Below, piece after piece: positions 35,481 through 44,100 of a stretch of DNA of 64,000 bases. Location: the NCBI GenBank assembly GCA_963843945.1, contig CAWJMF010000006.1, positions 372,001-436,000 of the forward strand. The letters are read 5' to 3'. The notes below the pieces were generated by a model, which searched no databases, was not told where the DNA came from, and saw nothing but the letters and a program-made list of their open reading frames with translations. Position numbers and translations under genes: made by a program. Numbering within the stretch: position 1 is the first letter of the stretch; each line of letters opens with the position of its first letter. This DNA comes from CAWJMF01 sp963843945 (GTDB lineage: Bacteria > Vulcanimicrobiota > Vulcanimicrobiia > Vulcanimicrobiales > Vulcanimicrobiaceae).

Positions 35481-36239
35481 ATGGCAAACCTCGCTTCGGC
35501 ATCGCTCGCCTCCCAGCGCTGGCTCGACTACTTCGGGCGCAACGCCGCGAGCCTAAGCGAGCCGACTTGGGGCGAGGCTCGTCTCTCGGCCTCCGAGCGC
35601 TTTGTCATCGCGTCTTCGATCCGCATTTTTCAGCGCGGCGAAGAGGGCAGCGGCCGGACCATCGCGCGCTTCGCGCGCCGCTACGCCGAGCGGACCGGCG
35701 ACGCCGCCTACCCGGCTGCCCTTCAGGCGCTTTTCGTCGAGGAGCAACGGCACGCCGCGGAACTCGGCCGATTCATCGATCTCGCGGGTATTCCGCGTTT
35801 GCGGAGCGAGTTCAGCGACGGCGTCTTCCGCTTCATGCGCCATCGCATGGGCCTCGACGGTGCACTCTGCGTGCTGGTGACGGCCGAGTCGATTGCGTGC
35901 ATCTACTATCGGGCGCTCCGCGCCGCAACGGCATCGCCGCTGCTGCGCGAACTGTGCGCGCAGATCTTGCGCGACGAGACGCAACACGTGCGCTTTCAAG
36001 CCCAGCGGCTCGCACTTTTGCGCCGCTCCCTTCCCGCTCCGCTCTCCGTCGCACGGCGCGCGGCGCACGGCGCGCTGTTTGCCGCTGCCGCGGTCGTCGT
36101 CGCGCTGCGACACCACCGGGTGCTCGCGGCGGGTCTCGGGTCCCGGCGCTTCTTCCGCCTGTGCCTCACGGAATGGCGCGTGGTCGATCGGCTGAGCGCC
36201 GGGCGCGACGCCGGCCATCCGACGCGCCTCTCGAGGTGA
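35481..36239 (+). CDS. Ferritin-like di-iron protein
   Basis: 252 aa from the ATG at 35481. A four-helix di-iron fold is indicated by FVEEQRHAAELGRF (ExxRH) and the second half ILRDETQHVRFQAQRL (ExxxH type), about 88 residues apart, with an ESIA helix between. A hydrophobic stretch (GALFAAAAVVVAL) and a basic tail follow. It may be an oxygenase, desaturase-like or peroxide-handling enzyme; the substrate is unknown. Its own promoter bears two operators, unlike its neighbours. It is inserted between kamE and kamD on the opposite strand. Confidence 0.78.
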   Translation: MANLASASLASQRWLDYFGRNAASLSEPTWGEARLSASERFVIASSIRIFQRGEEGSGRTIARFARRYAERTGDAAYPAALQALFVEEQRHAAELGRFIDLAGIPRLRSEFSDGVFRFMRHRMGLDGALCVLVTAESIACIYYRALRAATASPLLRELCAQILRDETQHVRFQAQRLALLRRSLPAPLSVARRAAHGALFAAAAVVVALRHHRVLAAGLGSRRFFRLCLTEWRVVDRLSAGRDAGHPTRLSR

Positions 36240-36275
36240 GACGTCTAGCGCCTTCGGGGCGCGCCTGAGCTTCGC

Positions 36276-37834
36276 TCAGCTCTGCAACACCGCCGGCGCG
36301 AGCGCGTCTTCGAAAGGGTTCCAATAGCCCGGCGCGCGTTCGAACACGCCCTCGAAGCCGCGGCCGCCCGCCGGCGGACGCGAAACGTCGGCGAAGTAAC
36401 GCGCCTCGATCGCCGCCATCAGATCCGACGCCGGCGATCTTCTGCAGCAGCGCGTGCGCTTCGCCCAAGCACGGCTTGCGCTCGCCGCTCGACGATGCCG
36501 CCGGACTTGAACTCGATCTCGTCGCCGAAGTGGCGCGCGGTCGTCATCACGTAGCGCGCGTTCTCGAGCGAGAGCGCGCGGTCGCCGAGGAAGGGCGTGT
36601 GGATCGCCTCGGTCGGCATGCCGCAGAGGTGGATCGTTTGCTTCGTCATGACCGAGGTCAGATTGAAGAGCGCGTCGATCAAGTGTCCCTTGAAGATGTC
36701 GCCCGTCATGTGCTTCGTCGGCGGCATGTACTTGAGCGGCGCGAGCGGGAAGATTTGGCGCGCCAGCTGCGCTTGCGCCACGGCGAGCAGGAAGCCGTCC
36801 TCGAGGCCGGGATCGATTTCGTAGGCGTCGCCGAGTCCGATCTGACCGTCCGGCATGCCCGCGCGATGCGCGAACTCTTCGTTGATGAACTGCGAAGCGA
36901 GAACCGCCGGCGCCTGTTCGACCGCGTCGGCCGTCGTGAGGTAGTTGTCCTCGCCGGTATTGATGATGATACCGGCGTAGGCGTTGAGCATGCGCGAGAA
37001 GTGCTGGTCGACGAAGGTGCGCTTCATGTTGATGTCGCGGAACAGGATGCCGTACATCGAGTCGTTGAGCAGCATGTCGAGGCGCTCGAGCGCGCGCCAT
37101 CGCGGCGATTTCGGGCATGCACAGACCGCTCGCGTAGTTCGTCAGCATCACGTAGCGCCCGAGGCGCTCCGAGACGGCGTCGAGCGCTTCGCGCATGATG
37201 CGGAAGTTTTCTTGGGTCGCGTAGGTTCCGCCGAAGCCTTCGGTGGTCGGCGCCGTACGGAACGAAGTCGAGCAGGGATTGACCGGTCGAGCGGATGACC
37301 GCGATGATCTGCGCGCCGGCTTCCGCCGCGGCGACTGCCGCGGTGCGGTCCTCGTAGATGTTTCCGCTGGCAACGATCACGTAGAGCAGCGGCGGCGGGA
37401 CCCTGCGGCAAGCGCGCGAGCAAGGCGGCCCGTTCGTCGCGGCGCGCCGCGATACGCCCCAGGCCGCGCCGCACGTACGGTTCGAGCGAGGCCCGGGCAG
37501 CGGCCGGCGGCGTGGCGTCGGCCGCATCGACCGCCAGGCTGCCGGCCGCAAGTGCGGCGCCGATTTCGGCGGGCGGGAGGCCGGTCTCCGCGACCAGAGC
37601 GCCGAGCCAAGCAGCCGCTCCCGCTTGCCGGCGCTCGGGTCCCATCCGGTCGAGGAAGAGGTTAGGAACCGGCACGTCGTCCGGGCCGGTTCCGTCGACC
37701 TCGAGCAGGCGCAGGACCGCACGCTCGACCGCCACGGTCGAATGCGCGCGGATAAAGGCGTCGACCGGTTCGACGATCGCCTTCGCCAGACGCCGCGCAT
37801 CCGCGACGAGGCCCGGGTCGATGACCAACTCCAT
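36276..37834 (-). CDS. kamD: Lysine 5,6-aminomutase alpha subunit, frame-disrupted
   Basis: About 519 residues. Conserved blocks appear in order across frames: LVIDPGLVADARRLA; VIVASGNIYEDRTAAVAAAEAGAQ with IAVIRSTGQSLLDFVPYG; TTEGFGGTYATQENFRIMR and LTNYASGLCMPEIA; DSMYGILFRDINMKRTFVDQ; INTGEDNYLTTADA; PLKYMPPTKHMTGDIFKGH, hallmark of the family; then EARYFADVSRPPAGGRGFEGV. Frame changes fall near 37390, 37255, 37090, 36480 and 36425. Because every block is present, base-level indels are more plausible than decay. It pairs with kamE to form the B12/PLP aminomutase. No kamA, kamB, kdd or kce was seen nearby, so the pathway context is incomplete. Confidence 0.87.
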
Positions 37835-37930
37835 ACCGCGCGGTTCAAGGCGCCCGGCGAGGCTTCATCTCGTTCCGCAACCTTTGCGGCCGTCAATGGT
37901 AGAACGGGCGGAATCAAGAACTTGAGGAGG

Positions 37931-38587
37931 ATGACGATCGAAGGGCAGGCCGACGAGGAGTTGGTCCAGCTCGTCCTCGGCGGCGACCGCGAATGCTTCG
38001 CCGCTCTGGTCGACCGTTACAAACGAGGAATCACAAACTTCATCGGCGCCAGCGTGCGCAGCCCAGCCGACGTTGCCGACCTCTCGCAGGAGACGTTTCT
38101 CCGCGCGTACGCTCACCTCGGCACGTTCAACCCGAGCCTCGGCCGGTTCTCGACCTGGATTTATCACATCGCCCGCAACGTCGTCAGGACGCATCTTGGG
38201 AAATCGCTGCGGCGTCCGCAACCCCAAGATCTCGGCGAGGAACGCACCCTCGAGAACGCGCTACCGGATACGTCGCGCGAATCCGATCCGGCCGGCGGCT
38301 TGCTTCGCGCCGAGGCGGAGAGCGACGTGCGCGCGGCCCTCGCCGAACTACCGGAACGAACGCGAACCGTGCTCGCGTTGCGCTACTACGACAACATGGA
38401 GTATCAAGCAATCGCGCAAACGATGGGCCTCTCGCTCGGAAACGTCAAGACTTTGATCCATCGCGGGAAGATCGCGCTCGCGCAAAAGCTGCGCGACCGC
38501 GAAGCGCGTGCGCTCGAAGAGCTCGCCGCAGGCAAACGTACCAGCCCGCCGTCCGGAGGAATCACGCATGCGCTGCTCGTCTTTTGA
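37931..38587 (+). CDS. ECF-type RNA polymerase sigma factor
   Basis: About 218 aa. Sigma region 2 reads ALVDRYKRGITNFIGASV, then DLSQETFLRAYAHLGTFNP and FSTWIYHIARNVVRTHL. Region 4 reads ALAELPERTRTVLALRYYDNMEYQAIAQTMGLSLGNVKTLIHRGK. GAGGAGG ends directly at the ATG (37924-37930), too close for an ideal site, so the exact start is uncertain. It overlaps the next gene by 20 bases; that product has a zinc-finger anti-sigma layout, so the pair is a standard sigma/anti-sigma module. Confidence 0.92.
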   Translation: MTIEGQADEELVQLVLGGDRECFAALVDRYKRGITNFIGASVRSPADVADLSQETFLRAYAHLGTFNPSLGRFSTWIYHIARNVVRTHLGKSLRRPQPQDLGEERTLENALPDTSRESDPAGGLLRAEAESDVRAALAELPERTRTVLALRYYDNMEYQAIAQTMGLSLGNVKTLIHRGKIALAQKLRDREARALEELAAGKRTSPPSGGITHALLVF

Positions 38588-39125
38588 GCCGCTGCTCGAC
38601 GACTTCGTCGACGGAACGCTCCCGCTCGAAAAGCACGCGCGCGTCGCAGCGCACGTCGAGTCCTGTGCTTCCTGCGCCGCTTTGCTGACGGAACTGCGCG
38701 TGATCGACGCGCTGCTGCTACAGCCGCGGCGTCTCGAACCGGCTCCGAATTTCGCCTTCGCGGTCATGGCCGAAGTCCGGGGGTTGCCCTTGCCGCACGC
38801 TTCGCGCGTGCCTCCCCTTGCGATCCTGGGCGCCTATCTCGCCTTCGCGTGGAGCGCGATCGGGCTCTTCTTTATCCTCGGAAAGAGCTCGGCCAACGCC
38901 GCGCTCGGCTTCGTCACCTCGTGGCTGACCGGCGCCGCGGCAAACTTCGGGGCGATCGCCGAGTCGACGTCGCGCATGCTCTCGCCGCAGAGCTTCCAGC
39001 TTTCCGCAGCGATGGCGGCGATCTTAGGATTCGATATCGTCGCGGTGCTGCTCGCGCTGGTAGCCTTCAATTCGATGCGGCCGCGGCTTGCGACGCGGGC
39101 CGCTCGCGCGCGGGAAGGCGTCTGA
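38568..39125 (+). CDS. Membrane anti-sigma factor with zf-HC2 domain
   Basis: 185 aa from the ATG at 38568 (GGAGGA upstream). The N-terminal zinc finger is HARVAAHVESCASCAALL (HxxxCxxC). Two hydrophobic segments (LAILGAYLAFAWSAIGLFFIL and MAAILGFDIVAVLLALVAF) anchor it in the inner membrane with a middle periplasmic part. Predicted to sequester the preceding sigma factor until a signal arrives. It ends TGATG into the following gene. Confidence 0.86.
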   Translation: MRCSSFEPLLDDFVDGTLPLEKHARVAAHVESCASCAALLTELRVIDALLLQPRRLEPAPNFAFAVMAEVRGLPLPHASRVPPLAILGAYLAFAWSAIGLFFILGKSSANAALGFVTSWLTGAAANFGAIAESTSRMLSPQSFQLSAAMAAILGFDIVAVLLALVAFNSMRPRLATRAARAREGV

Positions 39126-39994
39126 TGCGGACCTCGCTACGCACCCTGGCGGCGCTCGCGCTGGCCCTGACGTTCTTCGGCGTCGCGGCGTCGGCCGTCT
39201 CGGCCAAGACCTACAGTCACGGACGCACCGTTTGGTTTCACGACACCGAAATCGCCGGCGACGACGTCGAAGGCGATCTGAACGTGCTCTTCGCGAAGGC
39301 CAGTTGCAGCGACGCGACCATCTCGGGCAACGTCAACGTCTATTTTGGTTCCTTCGATCAGCTCGATAACTGCCAAATCGACGGTACCGTGAACTACCTG
39401 TTCGATTCCAGCTCCCTCGGCATGATCGCACCGTGGGCCGTTCCCGGCGGAACGAGCAGCGAATTCGTCGGCGAGAACCATCGCCTCTATCGGCAGTTCG
39501 CCTGGGACGTCGTGGTGGTGTTCGCTTTCCTACTCTTTCCGGTGCGCGTTCGCGTCGCGCTCGATCGGGTCGAGCGCTATCCCATCATTTCGGCTGGTGC
39601 CGGCACGCTGGCGCTGGTCGCGGTGATGCCCGTCGCGATTCTCCTGTTGCTGAGCATCGTCGGCATTCCGCTCATCGTTCTCGAGATCGCCGCGCTCTTC
39701 GCGGGCGTCTGGATCGGACAAGCCGCCGTCGCGCTGCTCGTTGGACGGCGCTTGTACGAGCTCGCGCGTCCGCACTCAACGCCCGCACCGCTGGCGGCAC
39801 TCGTGCTCGGGTTAGCACTCATCACCGCCGCAGAGATCTTGCCCGTCGTCGGTTGGGCGGTGACGGCGCTCGTATGCCTCGTCGGTCTCGGCGCCACCGT
39901 CCTCGCGTGCTGGCGCGACGTTCCCTTCGCCGTGCCGGCGAGTGCGCCGCCGGGGGGCCCGCCGATGAACCGCCCGGCCGAAACGCACTCGTAG
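39125..39994 (+). CDS. Membrane protein with exported N-terminal beta domain, third gene of the sigma unit
   Basis: 289 aa. A signal peptide (residues 1-27) precedes a short exported repeat-like region, TEIAGDDVEGDLNVLFAKAS with SGNVNVYFGS and DGTVNYLFDS, recalling the stacked beta turns of polymer-forming (bactofilin-like) proteins. At least four transmembrane segments follow (FAWDVVVVFAFLLFPV; LALVAVMPVAILLLLSIVG onward) and a Pro-rich tail. It is translationally coupled to the anti-sigma gene, so it is a probable target or sensor of that sigma unit. Family not identified. Confidence 0.72.
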   Translation: MRTSLRTLAALALALTFFGVAASAVSAKTYSHGRTVWFHDTEIAGDDVEGDLNVLFAKASCSDATISGNVNVYFGSFDQLDNCQIDGTVNYLFDSSSLGMIAPWAVPGGTSSEFVGENHRLYRQFAWDVVVVFAFLLFPVRVRVALDRVERYPIISAGAGTLALVAVMPVAILLLLSIVGIPLIVLEIAALFAGVWIGQAAVALLVGRRLYELARPHSTPAPLAALVLGLALITAAEILPVVGWAVTALVCLVGLGATVLACWRDVPFAVPASAPPGGPPMNRPAETHS

Positions 39995-40048
39995 GGCGCG
40001 CGGGCTCGACCCCGAACGTGTCCGGCTCGCTTTTTTCTCGGAGGTAGC

Positions 40049-40456
40049 ATGGGGCTTGTCGTGGTCGGACTCTCGCCGAACAGCGATCTGAAAGCAGTGC
40101 ACGCTGCGCTCGCCGCTGCCGGCTTAGATGCGGACCGTCTAGACGTTATCGACGGCGGCGACATCGATCTCATCCCCGCGCCGAAGATGGCCGGCTCAGA
40201 GTTGCTAACCTCTGACGGCGGCGCCTCCGTTCCCGGTCTCAGCCCCGGAACGGGCGCCTTCACGGTACGTCCCGACGACTCGCTCGCGGCGCGGCTCAGC
40301 GACTTCAACATCCCCGACAGCGAACTCGACAACTACCTCGAAGCGCTCGACCGCGGCCGCAGCGTGGTCGCGTACAACGCAACCAGCGACGACGCCGTCG
40401 CAAAAGCCGAGTCGGCTTTTCGCGCGGCCGGTTTACTGAACGTTAAGCGATTCTAG
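40049..40456 (+). CDS. Small cytoplasmic protein of unknown function
   Basis: 135 aa with a good ribosome site (GGAGGT five bases before the ATG). There are two similar halves of beta-alpha type: VVVGLSPNSDLKAVHAALAAAG at the start and SVVAYNATSDDAVAKAESAFRAAGLLNVKRF at the end. The middle is acidic and flexible (DGGDIDLIPAP). The halves resemble the duplicated ferredoxin-like folds of general-stress proteins, but I cannot name the family. It is monocistronic and convergent with the flippase. Confidence 0.65.
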   Translation: MGLVVVGLSPNSDLKAVHAALAAAGLDADRLDVIDGGDIDLIPAPKMAGSELLTSDGGASVPGLSPGTGAFTVRPDDSLAARLSDFNIPDSELDNYLEALDRGRSVVAYNATSDDAVAKAESAFRAAGLLNVKRF

Positions 40457-40504
40457 ATAGCCCTATCGTGCGACGAACTTGTTTAAGCGTTTAGCGTTGA
40501 ACTT

Positions 40505-41806
40505 TTAGGCGGCGGCGTCGGACGCCGGCGCCAGTTTGCGGGTGTCGAGGGGGACGTTGACGCGATACAAGGCGGCGACGAGGGCGAGGCCGTTGGCGGC
40601 GATGAGGACTTCGATGACGTGGGCGAGGGTGTCATGGCGCAGGGCGATGCCGATGATTTCGGCGACGGCGACGAGCGTCAGCGGTACTAAGTAGTCGAAA
40701 CGGTGGATCGCCATCTTGTAGAAGACGACGGCGTTGAGGATGGCGAGGAAGACGGTTGCGATGCCGTAGGGGAAGACGAGCGGCGCGGCGGAGGCGAAAG
40801 CTTTGCCGGCGAGCATCGTGACGACGGTCGTCGGGAAGGCGAAGTAGAGAAACAGCCCGGAGCCTGCTAAGGCGATGACGCTGCCGACCGCGAGCAGGAG
40901 CAGCGAGAGCGGGCTGGCACCGCCGGCGGCGCGGCGCGAAGCTTTCGGCAGGACGACGGTTGGGACGAAGGCCACGAGAAAGAACAGCATTTTGCCGCTG
41001 AGCGAGAGCGCGCCGTAGAGGCCGGCGGTCGTCGGGTCGGCGTAGTGTTTGACCAAGAGCACGTCGGCGTAGCCGAGGCTGGTGATCAAGAGGATCGAGA
41101 GTGCGACGTTGGCGCTGGTCAGGACGAGCCGGCGCAGATCGAGCAGCAGTGGCACGCGCGCCTTGAGACGGTGCGGCCATAGGACGGCCCAAAGGGTGAA
41201 TCCGAGCGCGACGAGCGTCCCGGTGAGCCAGCCTCCGAGTGCGCCTGCCACCCCGTAGCCGGCGTACACCAAGGCGACCCCGAGCGCCGTTTTGAGCAGC
41301 GATTCGAGCATCGTGGAAATGGCGAAGCCGCGAAAGTTCTCGACCCCTTGGAGCACGCCGCGCAAGACGCCGAGCAGCATCGAGAGGCCGATGACGAGCG
41401 CGATAAGCTCGATCGACCAAAGGTCGGCGATGTGCAAGAAATGCCCCGCCGGCACGACGAGCGCGGAGCCGAGCAGGATCGCGATCAGCGCCGCGGCGCC
41501 CACGTATTTCGTCACCGAGCGGCCCAGAGCGCTCAGGTGTTCGGCGTCTTCGAGCGCGCGGAATTCCGAGGCGTACTTGACGACGACGGTCGAGAGAATC
41601 GCGGGGACGAAGAGGCTGATCATGTAGGCCGCGTTCAGCGCCGAGAGCACGCCGTATCCGTCGACGCCCAGCCGCCGGCTGTTCAGCGAATGGTACAGAT
41701 AGCCGAGCACGTTGACGATCATCGATGAAACGAAAACGATCATCCCGTGCCGCACGAAATCGCTGCGGGAAAGCCGGCGAAGCCTGGCCCAGGCGCGCTC
41801 AGGCAA
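40505..41806 (-). CDS. Polysaccharide flippase (Wzx/oligosaccharide-type MATE/MOP protein)
   Basis: 433 aa with 12 to 14 hydrophobic segments. The opening FVRHGMIVFVSSMIVNVLGYLYHSLNSRRLG is typical of MOP-superfamily oligosaccharide flippases. It carries lipid-linked saccharides across the inner membrane. The start overlaps the murJ end by eight bases. The neighbours (sugar-phosphate transferase, murJ) and the gmd/rmd genes suggest a surface polysaccharide pathway. Confidence 0.87.
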   Translation of the reverse strand: MPERAWARLRRLSRSDFVRHGMIVFVSSMIVNVLGYLYHSLNSRRLGVDGYGVLSALNAAYMISLFVPAILSTVVVKYASEFRALEDAEHLSALGRSVTKYVGAAALIAILLGSALVVPAGHFLHIADLWSIELIALVIGLSMLLGVLRGVLQGVENFRGFAISTMLESLLKTALGVALVYAGYGVAGALGGWLTGTLVALGFTLWAVLWPHRLKARVPLLLDLRRLVLTSANVALSILLITSLGYADVLLVKHYADPTTAGLYGALSLSGKMLFFLVAFVPTVVLPKASRRAAGGASPLSLLLLAVGSVIALAGSGLFLYFAFPTTVVTMLAGKAFASAAPLVFPYGIATVFLAILNAVVFYKMAIHRFDYLVPLTLVAVAEIIGIALRHDTLAHVIEVLIAANGLALVAALYRVNVPLDTRKLAPASDAAA

Positions 41807-43343
41807 TCGGAACCTCGCGATTCTCCGGCGGGCTGGGGACGCGGCTCTCGAACTTTTGCAAGATCAAGCGCACGGCGACCCCGAGCTCTTCGACGCCGAC
41901 CAGGCGCGCGGTCCCGAGAAAAACGAGCGTCGCGATAAAGAGTTGGCCCAGCAGGAACGAGGCGCGCGAAACGAACGACGTGCCGACCACGACGCCGAGC
42001 GAGGCGATCCACTGCAGGGCGAGCACCATCGCGAGCGAGCAGATCACGATGCGCGCGGCCGACGCGAGGATCGTTTTCCAATCGAGGCCGTTGGTGAGAC
42101 GCCAGACCAGCACGAACAGCAGCACCGCCTGCGTCCATTGACTGACCGAGTTGGCGAGCAGCAGTCCGCGCGCGCCGAGCGTCGGCAGCCACGTTACCGA
42201 TAGCACGACGTTCAAGACGACCGCGAAGACCGAGATGCCGACCGTCCAGCGCGTCTCCTTGCAAGCGAAGCCGCAGCGCGTCAGGACGATGCTGGCTGCC
42301 ACGCCCACGAGCCCGAGCGCGGAGAACGGAAGCAGGCTCGAGGTCAACTCGGTCGCGGCCGGTCCGAACTGTCCGCGCTGAAAGAGCGCCGCGACGATCG
42401 GGTGCGCGAGGAAGATCAAGCCGAAGACCGACGGGACCGTCACCAAGTTCACGAGTCGCAGGCCCATCACGACGCTGCGCCGGACGCCGCTGCGGTTGGC
42501 CGTCGCGAATTGCGAGGCGAGCAGCGGGAAGATCACCGTCGCAATCGCCGTCGCAAAGATCTGCTGCGGGAAGCCCACGAGCTTCGTCGCGTAGTTCATG
42601 CCCGAGATGTTGCCGGCGCCGAGCGACGAAGCGAAATGCCGGTCGAAAAAGATGGCCGTTTGGCCGGCGGCCGACCCCACGACGATCGGACCGAGCATCG
42701 CGCCGATCTTGTGCAGTCCCGGGTGGCGCAACTCGAGCGTGAGGCGGTACATCCGGTGACGCAAGACGGCCGGCAGCTGCACGAGGAGCTGCGCGAAGAG
42801 TCCGAGCGTCGTGCCTAGGACCAGAGCGAAGATACCGAGCCGCCGTTCGAGGACGACCACCGCCGCGATCGTCACGACGTTGAGCGCCATTCCCTGAACC
42901 GCGGACGCCGAGAAGCGGTGGTGCGCGTTCAGCATCGCGCTCACCACGCCCGCCAAACTCGTGGCCACGACGGTCGGCATCAGCCAACGCGTGATTTCGA
43001 TCGTCATCGCCAGCTGCTGACCGTGGAAACCCTGCGCGATGATGGGCACGTAGAAGGGCGCGAGCAGCCAGCCGCACAGCGCGAAGGCTGAGAGTGCGAG
43101 GAGCAGACCGTTGAAAACCGTGCTCGCCAAACGCCAGGCTCCGTCTTCGTCGCCGCGCGCGACGAATTCGGAAAAGACCGGAACGAGCGCGCTGACCAGC
43201 GCTCCGTTGAAAACGCCGAAAAGGATCGTCGGAATGACGGCCGCGGCCAGGAACGAGTCCATCTCGACTTGGGTTCCGTAGTAGCGCGCGTTGACGACCT
43301 CGCGCGCGAACCCGAGTAAGCTCGAGGCGAGCGTCGCCCCCAT
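41799..43343 (-). CDS. murJ: Lipid II flippase MurJ
   Basis: 514 aa, 14 transmembrane segments of the MOP fold. MurJ signatures are SLLGFAREVVNARYYG at the start, AFVPVFSEF-like ALVPVFSEFVARG, SGMNYATKLVGFPQQIFATAIATVIFPLLA and VLTRCGFACKETRWTVGISV. It translocates undecaprenyl-PP-MurNAc(GlcNAc)-pentapeptide for peptidoglycan. The first usable ATG (43343) sits slightly late in the usual N-terminal helix. Upstream codons stay open but have no ATG/GTG, so a rare start or a small base error is possible. Confidence 0.9.
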   Translation of the reverse strand: MGATLASSLLGFAREVVNARYYGTQVEMDSFLAAAVIPTILFGVFNGALVSALVPVFSEFVARGDEDGAWRLASTVFNGLLLALSAFALCGWLLAPFYVPIIAQGFHGQQLAMTIEITRWLMPTVVATSLAGVVSAMLNAHHRFSASAVQGMALNVVTIAAVVVLERRLGIFALVLGTTLGLFAQLLVQLPAVLRHRMYRLTLELRHPGLHKIGAMLGPIVVGSAAGQTAIFFDRHFASSLGAGNISGMNYATKLVGFPQQIFATAIATVIFPLLASQFATANRSGVRRSVVMGLRLVNLVTVPSVFGLIFLAHPIVAALFQRGQFGPAATELTSSLLPFSALGLVGVAASIVLTRCGFACKETRWTVGISVFAVVLNVVLSVTWLPTLGARGLLLANSVSQWTQAVLLFVLVWRLTNGLDWKTILASAARIVICSLAMVLALQWIASLGVVVGTSFVSRASFLLGQLFIATLVFLGTARLVGVEELGVAVRLILQKFESRVPSPPENREVPIA

Positions 43344-43413
43344 GACGACCAGCGTCGAACGCGCCAGCGAAACGTGACTCGGCGCGATCGCAGGGAGCGG
43401 ACGGAGGTGGGCC

Positions 43414-44100
43414 TTAATGAGCGCCCTCGCCGCGCAGGACGGCCGGAATGGTGCGCGCGATGATCGCCAAGTCGACGAGCGGCGACCACGTATCGATGTA
43501 CTGGTTGTCGAGCTGCATCCACTTTTCGAACGTGACGTTGGAGCGTCCGTTGATCTGCCAAAGGCAGGTGATGCCGGGTTTGACGCTCAGCCGGCGTAGC
43601 GCAAAAGCATCGTAATGCTCGACCTCCGACGGAAGCGGAGGCCGCGGCCCGACGATCGACATCTCGCCGCGCAAAACGTTGATGAGGTTGGGTAGTTCGT
43701 CGATGCTGGTGCGCCGGAGCAACTTGCCGAGCGGATGCAAGCGCGGATCGTTGCGGATCTTGAAGACGGGCCCCTCGACCTCGTTAAGCTCGCGCAGCTC
43801 GGAATGACGCAGGTGCGCGCCGTCGACCATCGTGCGCAGTTTGAAGAGCTTGAAACGCCGTCCGTCTTTGCCCACGCGCTCTTGCATGAAGAAGGGCGAA
43901 CCGGGCGAGACGCAAATCACGCCCGCCGCAGCGAGCGCGATCAGCGGCGAAACGGCGAGCAAGGCTCCGCCGCCCATGGCGAGGTCCGTTGCCCGCTTCA
44001 AGAAGTGCCACGAGCGCGGCACGAGGCGCGCGTCAGTCTTGCCTTCCGCACGCGGCAGCAGCGGAGCACTAAAGGGCTGAACTTCGGCCCGCTGCGTCAC
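43414..44100 (-). CDS. Undecaprenyl-phosphate sugar-1-phosphate transferase (WbaP/WcaJ catalytic domain)
   Basis: 228 aa beginning at a GTG that overlaps the deoB stop (GTGA). It has one N-terminal membrane hairpin (ALLAVSPLIALAAAGVICV) followed by the polyprenyl-phosphate hexose-1-phosphate transferase domain: FMQERVGKDGRRFKLFKLRTM, LLRRTSIDELPNLINVLRGEM, SIVGPRPPLPSEVEHY and VKPGITCLWQINGRS. It starts assembly of a lipid-linked repeat unit, consistent with the flippase downstream. The N-terminal multi-TM extension of long WbaP proteins is absent. Confidence 0.9.
   Translation of the reverse strand: MTQRAEVQPFSAPLLPRAEGKTDARLVPRSWHFLKRATDLAMGGGALLAVSPLIALAAAGVICVSPGSPFFMQERVGKDGRRFKLFKLRTMVDGAHLRHSELRELNEVEGPVFKIRNDPRLHPLGKLLRRTSIDELPNLINVLRGEMSIVGPRPPLPSEVEHYDAFALRRLSVKPGITCLWQINGRSNVTFEKWMQLDNQYIDTWSPLVDLAIIARTIPAVLRGEGAH

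Noticed and set aside
36247..36279. Hairpins between the di-iron gene and kamD as an intrinsic terminator
   Set aside because: Two short GC stems exist but neither is followed by a T-tract on either strand, and one overlaps the kamD stop codon.
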